The translations under genes and the position numbers were made by a program. A stretch of 64,000 nucleotides of DNA, taken from contig CM073590.1 of the NCBI GenBank assembly GCA_037074705.1, positions 94,418,947 to 94,482,946 on the forward strand, in the 5' to 3' direction. The number at the start of each line of letters is the position of its first letter. Positions within the stretch are counted from its first letter, which is position 1. Shown here in pieces: positions 12,001 to 22,945 of this stretch. The stretch is from Zhengitettix transpicula (taxonomy: Eukaryota; Arthropoda; Insecta; Orthoptera; Tetrigidae). A model generated the notes under the pieces. That model worked only from the letters and a program-made list of their open reading frames with translations, did not search any database and was not told where the DNA came from.

Positions 12001-14882
12001 CACAGAAACATTCTTCTACAAGCAGTAGGCAGAGTCGGACTAATTCCTCAACGTGACGTCGTCAGACGGAGACGACTTTTTAGGAGAAAAGATAGGGAGG
12101 TTGGTTGATCCTCGGTTGCAGATTGACGACAGCCACAGCAGATTCACGAAAGGTGCCTGCAGTGTCTCCATCCTTCACGTGCCTAGGGGGGTATTGACGT
12201 CCATGGTAAGCCATGAAATTAGGAAATCGGATTGTTTCTCCGGCTAGCGGAACCAAAATAAGTTGTATATATTCATGTAAATATTTTCTTTGTTCGAATT
12301 AATAGTTACCGAAAAATACCCAAAAACGGTCTTCTGATTTTTTTAATAGTATAAACTCCGCTACAGTGTACAACTAAGTTCCTTCCTGAACTTTTCAATT
12401 TGATGTCAGAAAGAATTATTTTTTGATATATTACAGGACTTACAAAAATTTATGGATGAAGCTTCGGAGGGAGTTATTTACTTCTGTTTCGGCGGCAATG
12501 TCAAAAGTTCAGAGATTCCTGAGAAGCAGAGAGATGCAATCGTCAAAGTCTTTGCTTCATTAAAACAACGTGTTCTGTGGAAATGGGAAACTGATGATTT
12601 GCCGGGAAAACCTTCAAATGTAAAAACTGGAAAATGGCTTCCGCAAAATGATATTTTGGGTATGCATAGATTTTGTCATTTCTATCACAAAGCTAAAAAT
12701 CGTAATATAGCAAAATTCTATCAGTATTCACTTACTAATACTAATTCTGTACATTTAGAGCATATAATATTTGATTAAAGAGCCATATAAAACGATTATT
12801 CAGATTTAACTTCTCACAATCATTCTAAAAATATATTTCGGATATGATCTAAATAGCATTGCAGATTAAGATCATTTCAGTTGGTTTAATATCACGTTTT
12901 GGATTTCCTTCACATAAAAGTATAATGCCTTAGAGTGATCATTTTTCCAGGACACAAGAACGTGCTGTTTTTCATCACTCACGGTGGACTGCTCGGATCG
13001 CAGGAAGCGATGTACCACGGAGTTCCAGTGCTTGGAATCCCCTTCATGGGGGACCAGCAGTTCAACATTGCCCGGGCAAGTGAAGTCGGTTACGGCATCT
13101 ATATGGATTTCTACAATATCACCGAAGACTCATTTCGGTGGGCAGTAACAGAATTGATTAATAATCCCAGGTAAAAATAATTGAATTAATAGTGTGCTAG
13201 TTTTACTAGAAGTATAGTTTTCTGATATTTGTTTTGAGATTTCAGTATGACTTGTTTATTTCATCGTAAACTTACTAACGCAAACAAAATTATACTAGAA
13301 TACAGCAAACAAAAACATATCAACGCGTTCACTGGTTACGAGGCATCGACGTGAACTGATCGCGTTTCCCCTTGTGTTAATTTGAGGTTTGAAATGTTAG
13401 TGGAGGAATTTAACACAGATCTTGAGCTACTTAATAATGGTAGATTATTGAATGTATAATTTATAGTTTGCAGAAACAGAACAGAATAGGTGACGCTTTT
13501 TTTCGTACATGCAGACTCTGGGGATGAGTCGTCGCATCATGATAACTTTGTTCGGTGAAAGAAGGAATGACAAGTGGTTATAAAGCGGTCCATAGGCGTT
13601 CAATATTATCGTCAATATATTGCGCAATAATTGATATTACACAATATTATTGACAATATGTATATCATATTGAAAGATTGCACAATATATTGAGTCAATC
13701 AAAAAGAGACAGATAATTATTTAGCAAGTTTGTAATATTGTATCGTCTGTGAGTAGTATTGCGCAATAATAGTTCAGCTCTGCCACGAAGTGATTAGGTT
13801 CTGATTAAACATTGTACAATTTACTTAATGAGACAAATATAACACGAAAAAAGGAAATTTATTTTAGAATGTATCGATCTGTGTCAGGGTTTACAAGTTT
13901 TGTGGAATATTAAAAGCAATAAGTATAGTAACAGAATTTAAAAAAATTAACAATACGAGCGTTTGCTTTGTAAATATAGAGAGAAGTATCCAGATGTTGA
14001 GAAGTTGCAGTTAGTTAAAAAATTTAATTAAAAAAAATTGAACCAGATGAAGGATTCTAAAAAAAGCGGTGCTGGATTCGATAACGTCAGAACCGACATT
14101 ATAGTACTTTGATGAAATGAAGTTTGTAATATGTCAGGAAGAACCATGTACCTCAAAATGAAGCTATAACTAAAGCAATTGCCACACGAATTGCTTCATT
14201 ATTCCATATGTTGACTGAACGAAATTATTGGGCAATATTACAACGAGTGTGTCGTCCGAGCTATATATTGTGAAATATTATTGACGGTAATATTAATCGT
14301 TTAGGGGCACCCTAACAGTAAAAACAACAGTTTTCGTCTTCGTGGAAAAAGAACAACAGTTCAGAGCACAAAAACGAGAGCCAAAGAAGTTGCGCCCTAT
14401 AGTGCTATCAGTTCTTCTTCCACCACCAATAGCACTTTGTCTTACTCCTTCCCCAGACCATTTATAATTTACCCATTTCTTCTCGATATCAGTCCTACTC
14501 ACTTTTAAAAGTTCACCGTGTACCAATCTAGCGACTTCTTGAGTAAACTTTGAATGACCAACGCGTCGTTTCTACCATGCTGGTGTGTTTTTTGTTGAAC
14601 AGCTACCGCGAGAAAGCCCGCAAGATTGCTAGGCTATACGCGGACCAGCCCGAACGACCTCTGGAACGCGCGGTGTTCTGGACAGAATACGTCCTAAAAC
14701 ACGGAGGGGCTCCACATCTCAGGTCCGCCGCACTGGATCTGTGCTGGTCGCAGTACCTCCTCCTCGACGTGATCGCCGTGGCCTGTTCGCCATTGCTCCT
14801 CCTCCTCATAGGAGGGCTCTTCTGCTGCCGGCGGCGTCGACGTGTCGCACCCAAAAATACGAGCCACAAGAAGAGGCAATAA
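5769..14882 (+). CDS. UDP-glycosyltransferase (UGT), five coding exons
   Basis: The enzyme transfers a sugar from a UDP-sugar to small lipophilic molecules in the ER lumen; insect members usually use UDP-glucose. Coding exons are 5769-6006, 9663-10249, 12437-12659, 12951-13170 and 14603-14882. All introns are GT-AG, with phases 1, 0, 1 and 2, and the join gives 515 residues, the normal family length. Residues 1-20 form a signal peptide. His34 in SSSHTRY is at the catalytic-base position. KFDLLLLELF (126-135) holds the acidic partner region, and N66 is a glycosylation sequon. The UGT signature spans 342-385 (WLPQ to GDQ) and includes FITHGG. YVLKHGGAPHLRSAALDL precedes a membrane span at about 474-498, then RRRRR and a KKRQ terminus fitting dilysine ER retrieval. 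I see no inactivating change. The subfamily number cannot be assigned by eye. Confidence 0.95.
6145..6320. repeat. Palindromic (foldback) repeat in UGT intron 1
   Basis: Two arms of about 70 bases (6146-6215 and 6250-6320) are near-perfect inverse complements with a 34-base spacer. Both arms contain GCGACGTTTCGA. The open frame at 6186-6443 is a by-product of the palindrome. Likely a foldback MITE or a palindromic derivative of a retroelement end. A transcript through it would form a long hairpin. Confidence 0.85.
6841..6955. repeat. Interspersed repeat shared with 17701-17800
   Basis: Starts with an ATTTATATTTTATTAACAC-type segment followed by ATTAACTTCCTG and a CTATT-TACAAACA block, matching 17701-17800 in the same orientation. 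The downstream 7000-7330 has loosely repeated CATAATTTCCTCAAA/CTCAC motifs. Possibly a decayed LTR; the class was not determined. Confidence 0.5.
8985..9515 (+). repeat. Repeat A copy, nearly complete, in UGT intron 1
   Basis: Repeat A is a roughly 0.5-kb interspersed family found here in about eleven copies. Diagnostic pieces on the opposite strand are GTAGCCAAGGGTTAACTAGG, GGATCCTACCCGGCATTCGC and AACCTGCATCAGGTAGGTCG. Where the end is intact the other strand starts with a T-run before the GGCTACATG block, so the element appears to be poly(A)-ended, like a SINE or a LINE tail. This copy lies in the poly(A)-sense orientation. It also shows a CCTGCGA...TCGCAGG hairpin near 9001-9028. No coding potential was recognised. 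Confidence 0.8.
9663..10249 (+). CDS. UGT coding exon 2
   Basis: Encodes residues 80-275, the bulk of the N-terminal acceptor-binding domain. The acceptor is a TTTCAG run ending at 9662; the first two bases complete an ATG (Met80) across the junction. Recognisable blocks are VKFDLLLLELF, FGFAHKF-type residues (YGFAHKFNVPVVGISS), DPVGNPMEPAYMPE and, near the end, PRPMTPNTIQAGGIHIKP, which leads into the linker. The exon ends at AAG before GTAAGG, phase 0. Typical insect UGTs have no extra sequence between exons 1 and 2 here, so no exon seems to be missing. Confidence 0.95.
10765..10885 (-). repeat. Repeat A relic, internally deleted
   Basis: Contains GATAGCCAAGAGTTACCTAG and GGGCCC of the repeat A head, then jumps to the ACTCCTCTCAAAACTGAC block that normally lies about 300 bases further on. 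The joining of head and tail with the middle lost resembles the copy at 56.5 kb. Confidence 0.55.
11700..12000. repeat. Repeat segment shared with 43850-44070
   Basis: Holds the imperfect inverted motif CCTGGATCAA...TTGGTCCAGG around an ATTTCTTGG core. The region at 43.9-44.1 kb has CCTGAACCAA...TTGGTTCAGG with the same core and a similar flank. Minus-strand frames in both places share a PGPRNIIDPG / PEPRNVIGSG-like string. The element class is unknown. Confidence 0.45.
12437..12659 (+). CDS. UGT coding exon 3
   Basis: Encodes residues 276-349 plus the first base of codon 350. It opens the C-terminal UDP-sugar-binding domain with DLQKFMDEASEGVIYFCFGG (usually FSLGSN or similar after YF), then the IPEKQRDAIV helix, RVLWKWE and the start of the signature, KWLPQNDIL. 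The acceptor TTACAG ends at 12436. The exon ends before GTATGC in phase 1. The usual Ser-Asn of FSLGSN reads FCFGGN, a mild departure. Confidence 0.95.
12951..13170 (+). CDS. UGT coding exon 4
   Basis: Completes codon 350 (Gly) and encodes residues 351-422 plus two bases of codon 423. It holds the core of the UGT signature: FFITHGGLLGSQEAMYHGVP and GIPFMGDQQFNIARA, which contact the UDP-sugar. The acceptor is TTTTTCCAG ending at 12950 and the donor is GTAAAA after CCCAG. The His-Gly-Gly, Gln-Glu and Asp-Gln positions needed for nucleotide-sugar binding are all present. Confidence 0.95.
13584..14312. mobile_element. Probable PIF/Harbinger-type element in UGT intron 4
   Basis: A 729-bp unit flanked on both sides by TAA (13581-13583 and 14313-14315), the target-site duplication typical of PIF/Harbinger elements. 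The ends are degenerate inverted repeats of about 45 bases, sharing the motif AATATTAyCGTCAAT followed by an AT-rich block. Inside, plus-strand fragments read KEYPDVEKLQLVKKF and KSGAGFDNVRTDIIV in one region, resembling MADF/Myb-like DNA-binding proteins carried by Harbinger transposons. Frameshifts and the absence of a transposase make it non-autonomous. It lies entirely within the intron. Confidence 0.6.
14603..14882 (+). CDS. UGT coding exon 5, membrane anchor and tail
   Basis: Completes Ser423 and encodes residues 424-515 plus the stop TAA. It carries YREKARK, the conserved FWTEYVLKHGGAPHLRSAAL block, a hydrophobic membrane span at about 474-498, the cytosolic cluster RRRRR and the C-terminal KKRQ. 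The acceptor GTTGAACAG ends at 14602. The exon is strikingly GC-rich in an AT-rich neighbourhood and uses many CTC, GCC and CGC codons, unlike exons 2 and 3. Overlapping frames in both orientations come only from this base composition. Confidence 0.95.
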
Positions 14883-15174
14883 TAACTGTCGTCAACTTCA
14901 AATGTCAAATATTCAAACTGTGAATGAAAGCTCAATTAATACGTAATACTATTAGTTTGTAAAATAGTATTTGAAGGCAGGTAAAATTATATACTGTTGT
15001 TAATGACCATAAGTGAAGATAAGAACCTTTTATAAACAGACTCCATTCAATTGCCAGTTTATTTATTCATTGGACAACCTTCAACTGAATGTCATAATCA
15101 TTCATATGAATATGTAGTGAATTATACAATGTGATAAAACGAACATTCTAAGAATTTTATACTTACAGTAGAAT

Positions 15175-15180
15175 AATAAA
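15175..15180 (+). promoter_or_regulatory. Candidate polyadenylation signal for UGT
   Basis: An AATAAA about 290 bases after the UGT stop codon, in the right orientation. Further AATAAA hexamers follow downstream, so which is used cannot be decided from sequence alone. Confidence 0.3.
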
Positions 15181-17121
15181 AAATTTTCGCTTCAAAACTG
15201 TATACATTCAATAATGTTAAAATACTCTAATTCAAGGCTTTGATATACGTCGATATTAGTGTCCACACGGCATTCGTCAAAACTTACCATTCTTTCAGTG
15301 GTGCATGAGTTCTCATGTGCTACAACAGATAAATAAATTTTGGGTTTTTAAAAATTTTAAGAATCTTTATAATAATTGTTTTATAATTTTGTGAATTTCT
15401 GCTTAGACTACGAAAACTTTAAACTGCCCGCCTAGCGGATCACTTCCCGCTAATACAGTCAGCTGTCTCGAATGAGAAATGCGCATGGGCAGTATTTCGT
15501 TTCACCTCCTGCACTACACGTAAAGCTTTAGAAACTGCATCCTTTCTGTGCTCAGCGGCAGGGATCACATACAATGATACCAACATGTGTGTATTGTTCC
15601 TAAATTAAATTTTATTTCAAATATGTACGACATATTATTTTAATTAAAAAATTAGAGACTATTACAAAATATTTAGAGGGAATAATAAATGTAACATTAG
15701 ATACGGAGTATTAGTAACACTATCGTTGTTCAATATTAATAGTATTTTACATAGGTATTATCATCATAAAAAGTGTTATTGTACATGGGTAATGTACGAG
15801 CGCAAGTTTCAAAAAATCCGCTAGTATTACTGCATACGCAATCATAAAACTACTATATTTGCTTGTTGACAACAAGGTATTTTAAACTAGATCATTAAGT
15901 TTTACAATCGAGATAAAAAGAGAACTCCGTAAGTCGATACGAAAGTAGCCAGTATTGTATTATTTATTTCACTTGCCATAAATTAACAATAATATTCTAT
16001 CTAGTCTATTTATTAAGTCGGCATAGCGTACTTTCATTTCTTAACCTTCACGTTTGTAATTAAGTATTTAAGTTGACATTTAAACCTGATTTTCTTGTAT
16101 TTCTGTGATGGATTTTTGTATCATCAAAATTGAACTCGTTGTTGAATGCTTTTCATGGGTAGAATGCACTACATTACACTGGATTTCTGTTTAATACATG
16201 TTCTGGAACAGACCTACATGCTGATCTGTTGAAGATAATAGCATAACGCAACATCAGTCATAGTTTGAAATCATAACTATAAAAATCATTTAAAATTTAA
16301 CCCCCCCTTTCAGTCCCTTTCCTATATGCCACTATGTGGATTATTCTATATGTCGCCTGTGTACCAAAACTGTGTTCCTGGCTTTATCTCCGCTAATAGT
16401 TTTAAAACTGATAATTTTCATCTCCTATCAGTTATCAATGTGTATTTATTCTCACTATTCCATCACTTTAATAAAACACAGATAAATATTCACTTTAATG
16501 CTGCCCGACGTACTGAAAACTCACTTTCATATTTGAATCACTTCCTGTATATATTATCTTTTGCTCATAACAGGTCTCTTATAACGCTAAGTAATCATCT
16601 TCACAAACACAGCCATTGATTCATTTTCGTTTGCTGCTACGCATTCTGACATTATGTTTTCTAACGAATTCTAGCCCGTTGCAAGGTATTTTTAATCTTC
16701 GGTGCCCTCTTTAAATTTTAAAGGCAGTTTAGTGAGATACCAGTTCCAGTTTCTGAGAGCTTGGTCGCATCATTTGACAAAAGATGTCGGAATTCAAAAT
16801 AAGATCTCAGGTCAATTTTGATACTCCCTAAAATTACTTTTCGGCTTATCTGGTGTTCCTAGCATAGCGTAATTAGTTAATGATGAGTGCATTTTTGCAA
16901 ATAGAATGTCATATTTTCGGCGCCTTAATTTTTATGAAACAGAATCCCTCAATATGCTCCGCATAAAATGTGTAGACATTGTATATTATTCAATAAATCA
17001 AATTTAGCTTAGTCATATTATTATATTCGTCAAATTTCACGTTTTTCCATTGTTAAATTTAATCGAAACTAGTAAATTTATGCATCAAATTATTTACTTC
17101 TCAATTCAAACATATTAACAT
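15181..17121. other. Intergenic; faint repeat at about 15680-15750
   Basis: No gene recognised. The segment near 15700 (AGTATTAGTAACACTATCG...TTTTACATAGG) matches 30515-30565 and marks an interspersed repeat. The segment at 15425-15530 is GC-richer than its surroundings and looks like part of a transposon, but no end was found. The frame at 16326-16619 has no domain. Confidence 0.5.
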
Positions 17122-17394
17122 TTGTATATCGATTTTCGATAGAATTAACTATTTAAATTTTTGATATACTGTTATTGCTTTTACTTAAAACCAGAGAAGT
17201 GAGAAGAATCTGTTGTATATCGATTTTCGATAGAATTAACTATTTAAATTCTTGATATACTGATATTGCTTTTACTTAAAACCAGAGAAGTGAGAAAAAT
17301 CTGTTGTATATCGATTTTCGATAGAATTAACTATTTAAATTCTTGATATACTGATATTGCTTTTACTTAAAACCAGAGAAGTGAGAAGAATCTG
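17122..17394. repeat. Tandem repeat, 91 bp x 3
   Basis: Three head-to-tail copies start at 17122, 17213 and 17304, each exactly 91 bases and differing at only a few positions. Each unit begins TTGTATATCGATTTTCGATA, which contains the palindrome TATCGATTTTCGATA. No coding function. Confidence 0.95.
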
Positions 17395-19011
17395 TTAGGC
17401 CCAACTCCGCAGACGTAGAGACTGGTCAAGGTTTTCTCGTCACAATAAGACGAAATTAAGAGTAATTGTTAATTATTAGGAAAAGTCTTGCGTTCCGAAA
17501 TCATCTGTAAGTGACATCAATTATGACTTCAGCAAATAGGATATTGTGCTTATCACACGGCTGGATTAAAATTACGACCGAAAACATACAAGATAACGTA
17601 GCGATAATGTTTTGTGAAAACATGATAAGAACTATTTTGACACGTAAATATTATCTTGAATTGAAAGAAGGCTAATTATTGAGGTGAAATTAATTAAAAT
17701 AATTATTAATTTATATTTTATTAACACTCATAAAAAAGAATATTAACTTCCTGCTCAACTTGAAATACCACCGACTATTTTACAAACATAGAAAAAAACT
17801 ATTTCTCACAGGTGTTGATGAGCCAAAATACGGTGGTCATGTACCTTTCATAAACCGACTTTGTACATTACACCCGGAGATTATCTGGCACGGACGTAGA
17901 AAGCCCGACGGACGCTGCAACCCCTCGTATGATGTGCCGCCTAGGAAAGTCTGGTTTGGGAGCCTGACCGATGATGGCCATGACGAGTCTGGTTTTGGAG
18001 GCCGGCCGATGATAAGCATAGTAAAATCTGTTCTCGCGAGTAAACAAGTAGTGGAATTTAGTAAAGTTGATACTGAATAACGACTGATAATATCATTTTC
18101 AGCCTACGGTATTAAATAACTTTTAAAGTAAAGCCTGCAGATATGAGTAGGACGAAAGAAAGTTCTTGAACAATTGTTGAAGAAGTGTCTGGTGGTTAGT
18201 GAGCGGGAATTTAGGGAACTGAATCAACGTTGTGAACAGTGTAATGGTTTGTTGAAATAAATTTTCTTTAAACGAAAAATATTGAAGTGTATAAGTAATA
18301 TGGTGCAAGAAGCTCTAATAAACTGGTATGTAAACATGTTCTATTGTTAAACCTTACATAAAAATGAGTAACGTCCGATTTCTTTAAATTCCTGTAAAGT
18401 TCACTGGATTTTTTTTTATTTTTTTATTTATTTAGATATTTTATATAAATTGTTATTGTAAATTTAATTATTATTCTTTTGTAACTCCTTTGATTTCGAT
18501 ATAATTTGGTCATAATTGTAAATTATTATAACTATTAAAGTCCCAACAAGCGGCCCTGAAGAATTGAGTTTCATTAAAAGCTGTGGCATTTATTTAAAAT
18601 ATGTTCAGAAACTAAATTAAAATCGAAATTTGTATTAATTTTTTCGTTATCTTTCAAAAGTTGTTATAATTCTGGTATAAATCATATTAATTACCTTTTC
18701 CTTTCAATTTGTTTTCCACATTAATTGACGCCACAACTAGGTTTTTATCATTTCCTTTGAATTTTAATATTACATTAATTGCTTTCAGAGTGGTGGATTT
18801 TATTTTATTCTCTTAAATTGTATATTACAATATATTCACCAAATAAGCGTGAAAAATAATTATATACAAACGTGTACAATTATGGGTTAATGGCAAAGGC
18901 TGTCCTAAATCAGTCAATTACTATAGTATACAAAGGGTTGAGTGTCAATCTTTGTGAACGTTAGTAGATTATTGCACGTCAGAAGCACATGAATTGAATT
19001 AGATTTCAAGC

Positions 19012-19043
<32 letters not shown>

Positions 19044-19733
19044 TAAAAAAAATACAGGCGCAAGTGCGTCCATTCTTAGTAGAATTCAGAAATGTACGAG
19101 TACTAATGTTATGCGCAATTTTAGTCTGCTAATGTTGCGAAATACGGGAAGATAGTTGCGGAGATGTAGTTGCTTAATATTGGGAGAGACACGAGTGCAT
19201 GCCCACAATAATAATGTTTTTTAGCTGTGACGCATAAATTAATTAACCAGCAAAAATCATATAAATATAATCAAATATCATCCACAGGACATCATCCGAC
19301 AACATTTATTGATCAACTTTCATATTCCGAAGTATAAACGTATAAACGTTACATATCCAAAATCAATGTTTGCAATGAGTTTATTAATCATTTTATTCAT
19401 TATATTCCGATTACTGTCTTCCCTATAATTCTTCCATCACAGAGTTAATTGATCCTCGGTGTCTGTAGTCCACCATTTAGGATTCTCTTCTTGTCAGTAT
19501 GCTCCAAATTCTTCAACTTCGCCGATAGTTTCAAAAGCAATTTCATTCCTTACTTTATAAGTCAAAGTAAGCTTAATTAGCACATATCACCACCATAAAA
19601 TAATGAATTTTAAAACCGAAGGAACTTCCAAACTACTAAATTATCTGCAATTTATAGTCCTCAATTGACCTTAAACTGATTCCTAAATAGTTGCAACGAA
19701 TCAAATTCGTGTTATTGTCACCAAGTTGCGTTT
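17395..19733. other. Intergenic; repeat at 17701-17800 and a (TA)n run
   Basis: 17701-17800 matches the repeat at 6841-6955. A TA-rich microsatellite lies at 19012-19043. The frame at 17760-18080 (106 codons) begins inside the repeat and shows no recognisable domain. Nothing else can be supported. Confidence 0.5.
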
Positions 19734-20110
19734 TTTAGGGTAACAGGCTACATGACGGTAATCGACGTGGTGGGTGGCAACTCCCCTTTAATAGCATAGC
19801 AAAGGATTTTAAAGGGGGGGGGGATTTGGAAGGGTAGAACAAGGTAGCCAAGAGTTAATTAGGGCTAGCTGGCTATGGTTTAAGGATCCTACCCGGAATT
19901 CGCCTAACAGAGATTCTCTAAAAAACCTGCATTTTCTGTGTGGACGCAGCATTACCCACTCCGTGCCTCGACTGGATTTGGGGGGGGGGGGCAGCTGGCC
20001 GACTATCTTTACGAATGCCCAACGTCTGTGACACCTCCCAAATCCCGACTAGGTGTCACTGGTTATGAGAACCTTATTTTTTAAAAATCCCCGGCTTAAT
20101 GCCGGGAAGA
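19734..20110 (-). repeat. Repeat A copy
   Basis: Starts after a T-run with GGGTAACAGGCTACATGA, continues through AACTCCCCTTTAATAGCAT, GTAGCCAAGAGTTAATTAGG and AACCTGCATT, and ends near TGGTTATGAGAACCTTA. It is full-length or nearly so, with G-runs expanded at about 19816 and 19980. Confidence 0.8.
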
Positions 20111-22639
20111 GGAAAATTCCGAACAGGAAATTATTCCACCCGGAACTAGTTCAGTTGGCTTACTCCTATATTTTGTTTGTCATGTCGCTAGTTTAGTAAC
20201 TACGTTCTGAACAATTTATCGATTTCAAAGTATGGAAGACAATATGATTTTTATGGGTTTGCTTAAAATTTATTTAAAAAAATGGTGAAAGGTGAACTCG
20301 TGTTCTGCAAAATTGATTTGAGGTATAGTAAAAAAGTTGAAGGTCATAATTCACTGGGAACGGAAGAAATCTAACTACTCATTCATCATTTTGCCTTTGC
20401 ATTTATTCCTCGCCATTTAACTGTACTATTACCATCAATTAAAAAGTTCCAAATATTTGCCCTTAGGGCTATCCAGTTATACAAGCATACAACTATCATA
20501 AATATCTTCCGCATTTTACTTCAATGACGGAATCTTGTGGTATACTATTGAGGTTTGTGCACTGTTTGAAATTGGCATGCCATCAAACCATTTGGCATAA
20601 TCACATCGCATCGTAAATCATTTTAGTTAGCATTAACTAAATTTTTACGTTATATTAATCAAGACTTTGGTATTGTTTGGTAAAGTTTAAATAGCACTAT
20701 GGCAGTCTTTTCTTGCTCAGTTCTAACGTTTTTACTGTTACACCGGGAAGAACAATTGGTCATGGTTGGAAAAAAAAATGTTTGGTAATTATGTTCTAAT
20801 TAAATGAAACATCATTCCAATAGTTTAAAAGAACGTTATTACGCTACTTTAAACTACCTCTTCCCCCCCCCCCCCGGTGGCAAAATTCTGCTCCACATCG
20901 TTATTATTTGTAAACAAAGTAACGGTAGATAGGGCGTGATTTTTACAGATAACATTGCAGTATGCCAGTGAGAGTTAAGCTAGAAAATTTCGCCATTATT
21001 TGGACATTATCCATAAAGATATAAATGAGCTGGTAATTTCATCTTTTCGATACAGGAAACTTGGCTCTAAGTGTTTATCGACTATTTCGAAGAATGTGTT
21101 CTATAACATTGAAATGAATAATTTATGACTCCTAAAATTATAGACTAAGGGGAGAAAGATTACGTGATTTTCAGTAATACAGCATACTTCTCTAAGTTGT
21201 ATTAAAATTTATTCATGGGAGCATAGCGTAGTGCCAAGGAGACCGATACTTCAAAGAAGCTCTTGTTGCATAGCCCAACCTGTCGAAAACAAACGATATT
21301 CCATGGCACTTGCTGTGTGTCATGTCCCACTCGACACACCTGATGAACAAGATGTTTCAACCATGAGAGCTGATCGTTTTAATGTTCATCCTACTCCGTT
21401 TCAAGTGTGCCAGCGAGTAAAGCTTTCAAAGGAACTCCACCTGATCATCACCGAACCCTTGAAAAAGTCGTGTTGGAAGTCTTTATTGGCTCACCGACAA
21501 GTTTGCCAACTGGAGATTGATTTGTTATTCCTTGTTGACGTTAATCCGGTTTACGCATTCAAGAAGTCGGATGTTCCGCCACATTTCCGCCGAGAAAGCT
21601 AAAATTATCGCGCTGCGCTAACGGTAGTGCAAAATATTGTTATCAGAGAGGCATTAGTAAAACAATATTGAGACTCCTCAACTGAATGATTCCGGGGAAC
21701 GTCACCACCCCCACAATCATGGTCCTGTTCGCACTCCGAGATTTCACAGTAAACTTAATCATTCTGGGAAGAGTTAGTAACTGTCGGAATTCACATTCTG
21801 TATCGTAGTAGCAAACAGCCATTTCACTATAATAACTGCATTCAGAAGCTTGTTATAGGAGGAAACCCAGCGTTAGAGGTTTGTCGCACCCAATAGCTAA
21901 TTTTCATCTGCATGGTTGCCTGTTCGTCAATTACGCACTTCCTTTGATTAGCTATCGCGTTTATTCTTCTGACACTGAATATGCCATCGATACAATTCAG
22001 AACCAACTTTGATTAGTCTAATAACAGTGTATTCACATTTAGAGGTTCGAGAGTGATAATATGGATTGACGATGACTAAGAGGGGGAAAAAACAGCATAC
22101 ATAGATCACAGACCGGAATCAAGACTGGACTATTTGGTACCCTCGCCGGTTAAGTCAACTACGGCTCATCCCAAAGCAAAAGATCGTATATCTGGTAATT
22201 TTACTTGAGAGAGAACTTGTCTCCGTGCGTTTTTAAACTTTGAATGCGACTTAACGGATGAATACGCTCTTAGCTATCGACCCTAAAATCTATGTCATGA
22301 CTGTATATTTTGCGTTACGTCAGAAGTCTCGAAACGTTTTCAGCGATAACGCCGTGGTAAATTCTGAGAACGAGTTATGAAAGGGTTAACTTATTGAACT
22401 AATGGACCCAGTGTCGTATCATGTGACGCTCGATTCCCTTGGTGGCGGTCGTTGGAAAACATCGACCAAAGATGAGCCCAACGGCATCATAAGCCGTTGC
22501 TTTCGTTAGGGATATAAGAGTAGTCTGTGTGCGCGGGGATTTTTTATGCATAGAAAACTTTTGAACTTCGTTCCGAAACGATGAACAAAGCAATTACTCA
22601 GTAGCGTTTTCGGAAAATAATGGCTATAGGATAACATCG
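20111..22639. other. Intergenic, nothing identified
   Basis: No gene or repeat recognised. The 123-codon plus-strand frame at 21231-21602 starts from GTG and shows no domain, signal peptide or splice context. A poly-C run lies near 20865. Confidence 0.5.
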
Positions 22640-22945
22640 CATAAGAAAAAGGCAGATCTACTAAATTCATGCTTCATTTCAGTATTCAACAAATGTAGTA
22701 ATAATGATAGAGGTGGAAAAATTTGTGAAAATTTTGAAATTAAAGCCAAATCAATCACACATAGACTACGTAAATTAAAAAAACGATAAGTAATGGGGTC
22801 CAGATAATAATTGCCCAGAAATTTTAAAAAATCTGGAGGGGAGGAGATAATTTCTTATTTAATAGGAATTTTCAACGTATAATTATTAATTTGGCGCTTC
22901 CGGCTGATTGGAAAGCTGGAATTGTAGATTACAAATCGGGTAAAC
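22640..22945 (+). pseudogene. CR1/L2-like LINE reverse transcriptase fragment
   Basis: Reads KADLLNSCFISVFNKCSN in one frame, RLRKLKK, then a PEILKNLEG-like block and, in a shifted frame, a FNVTI..ALPADWKAGIV-like block. In intact insect LINEs of this group these are consecutive parts of the reverse transcriptase fingers domain (KSVGPDGV..EIL.. then LPxDWK). The match ends abruptly at about 22945, where unrelated GC-richer sequence begins. Frameshifts make it dead. It may belong to the same family as 53680-54720, which covers the opposite end. Confidence 0.65.

Larger units (their letters stand above)
10250..12436 (+). other. UGT intron 2
   Basis: A 2.19-kb phase-0 intron, GTAAGG to TTACAG. 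It includes a deleted repeat A relic (10765-10885) and a repeat segment with a CCTGGATCAA/TTGGTCCAGG inverted motif (about 11900-11950). Open stretches at 10825-11016, 11121-11394, 11485-11724 and 12053-12247 show no UGT homology and no recognisable domain. Confidence 0.8.

Noticed and set aside
14603..14935. Antisense and shifted frames over UGT exon 5
   Set aside because: They exist only because the exon is GC-rich; the sense frame is fixed by splice phase and strong UGT homology.
17760..18080. 106-codon open frame
   Set aside because: Begins inside an interspersed repeat shared with intron 1 of the UGT gene; no recognisable domain.
21231..21602. 123-codon open frame, the longest one outside recognised elements apart from UGT exon 2
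   Set aside because: It starts from GTG, shows no domain, signal peptide or splice sites, and its composition matches its non-coding surroundings.
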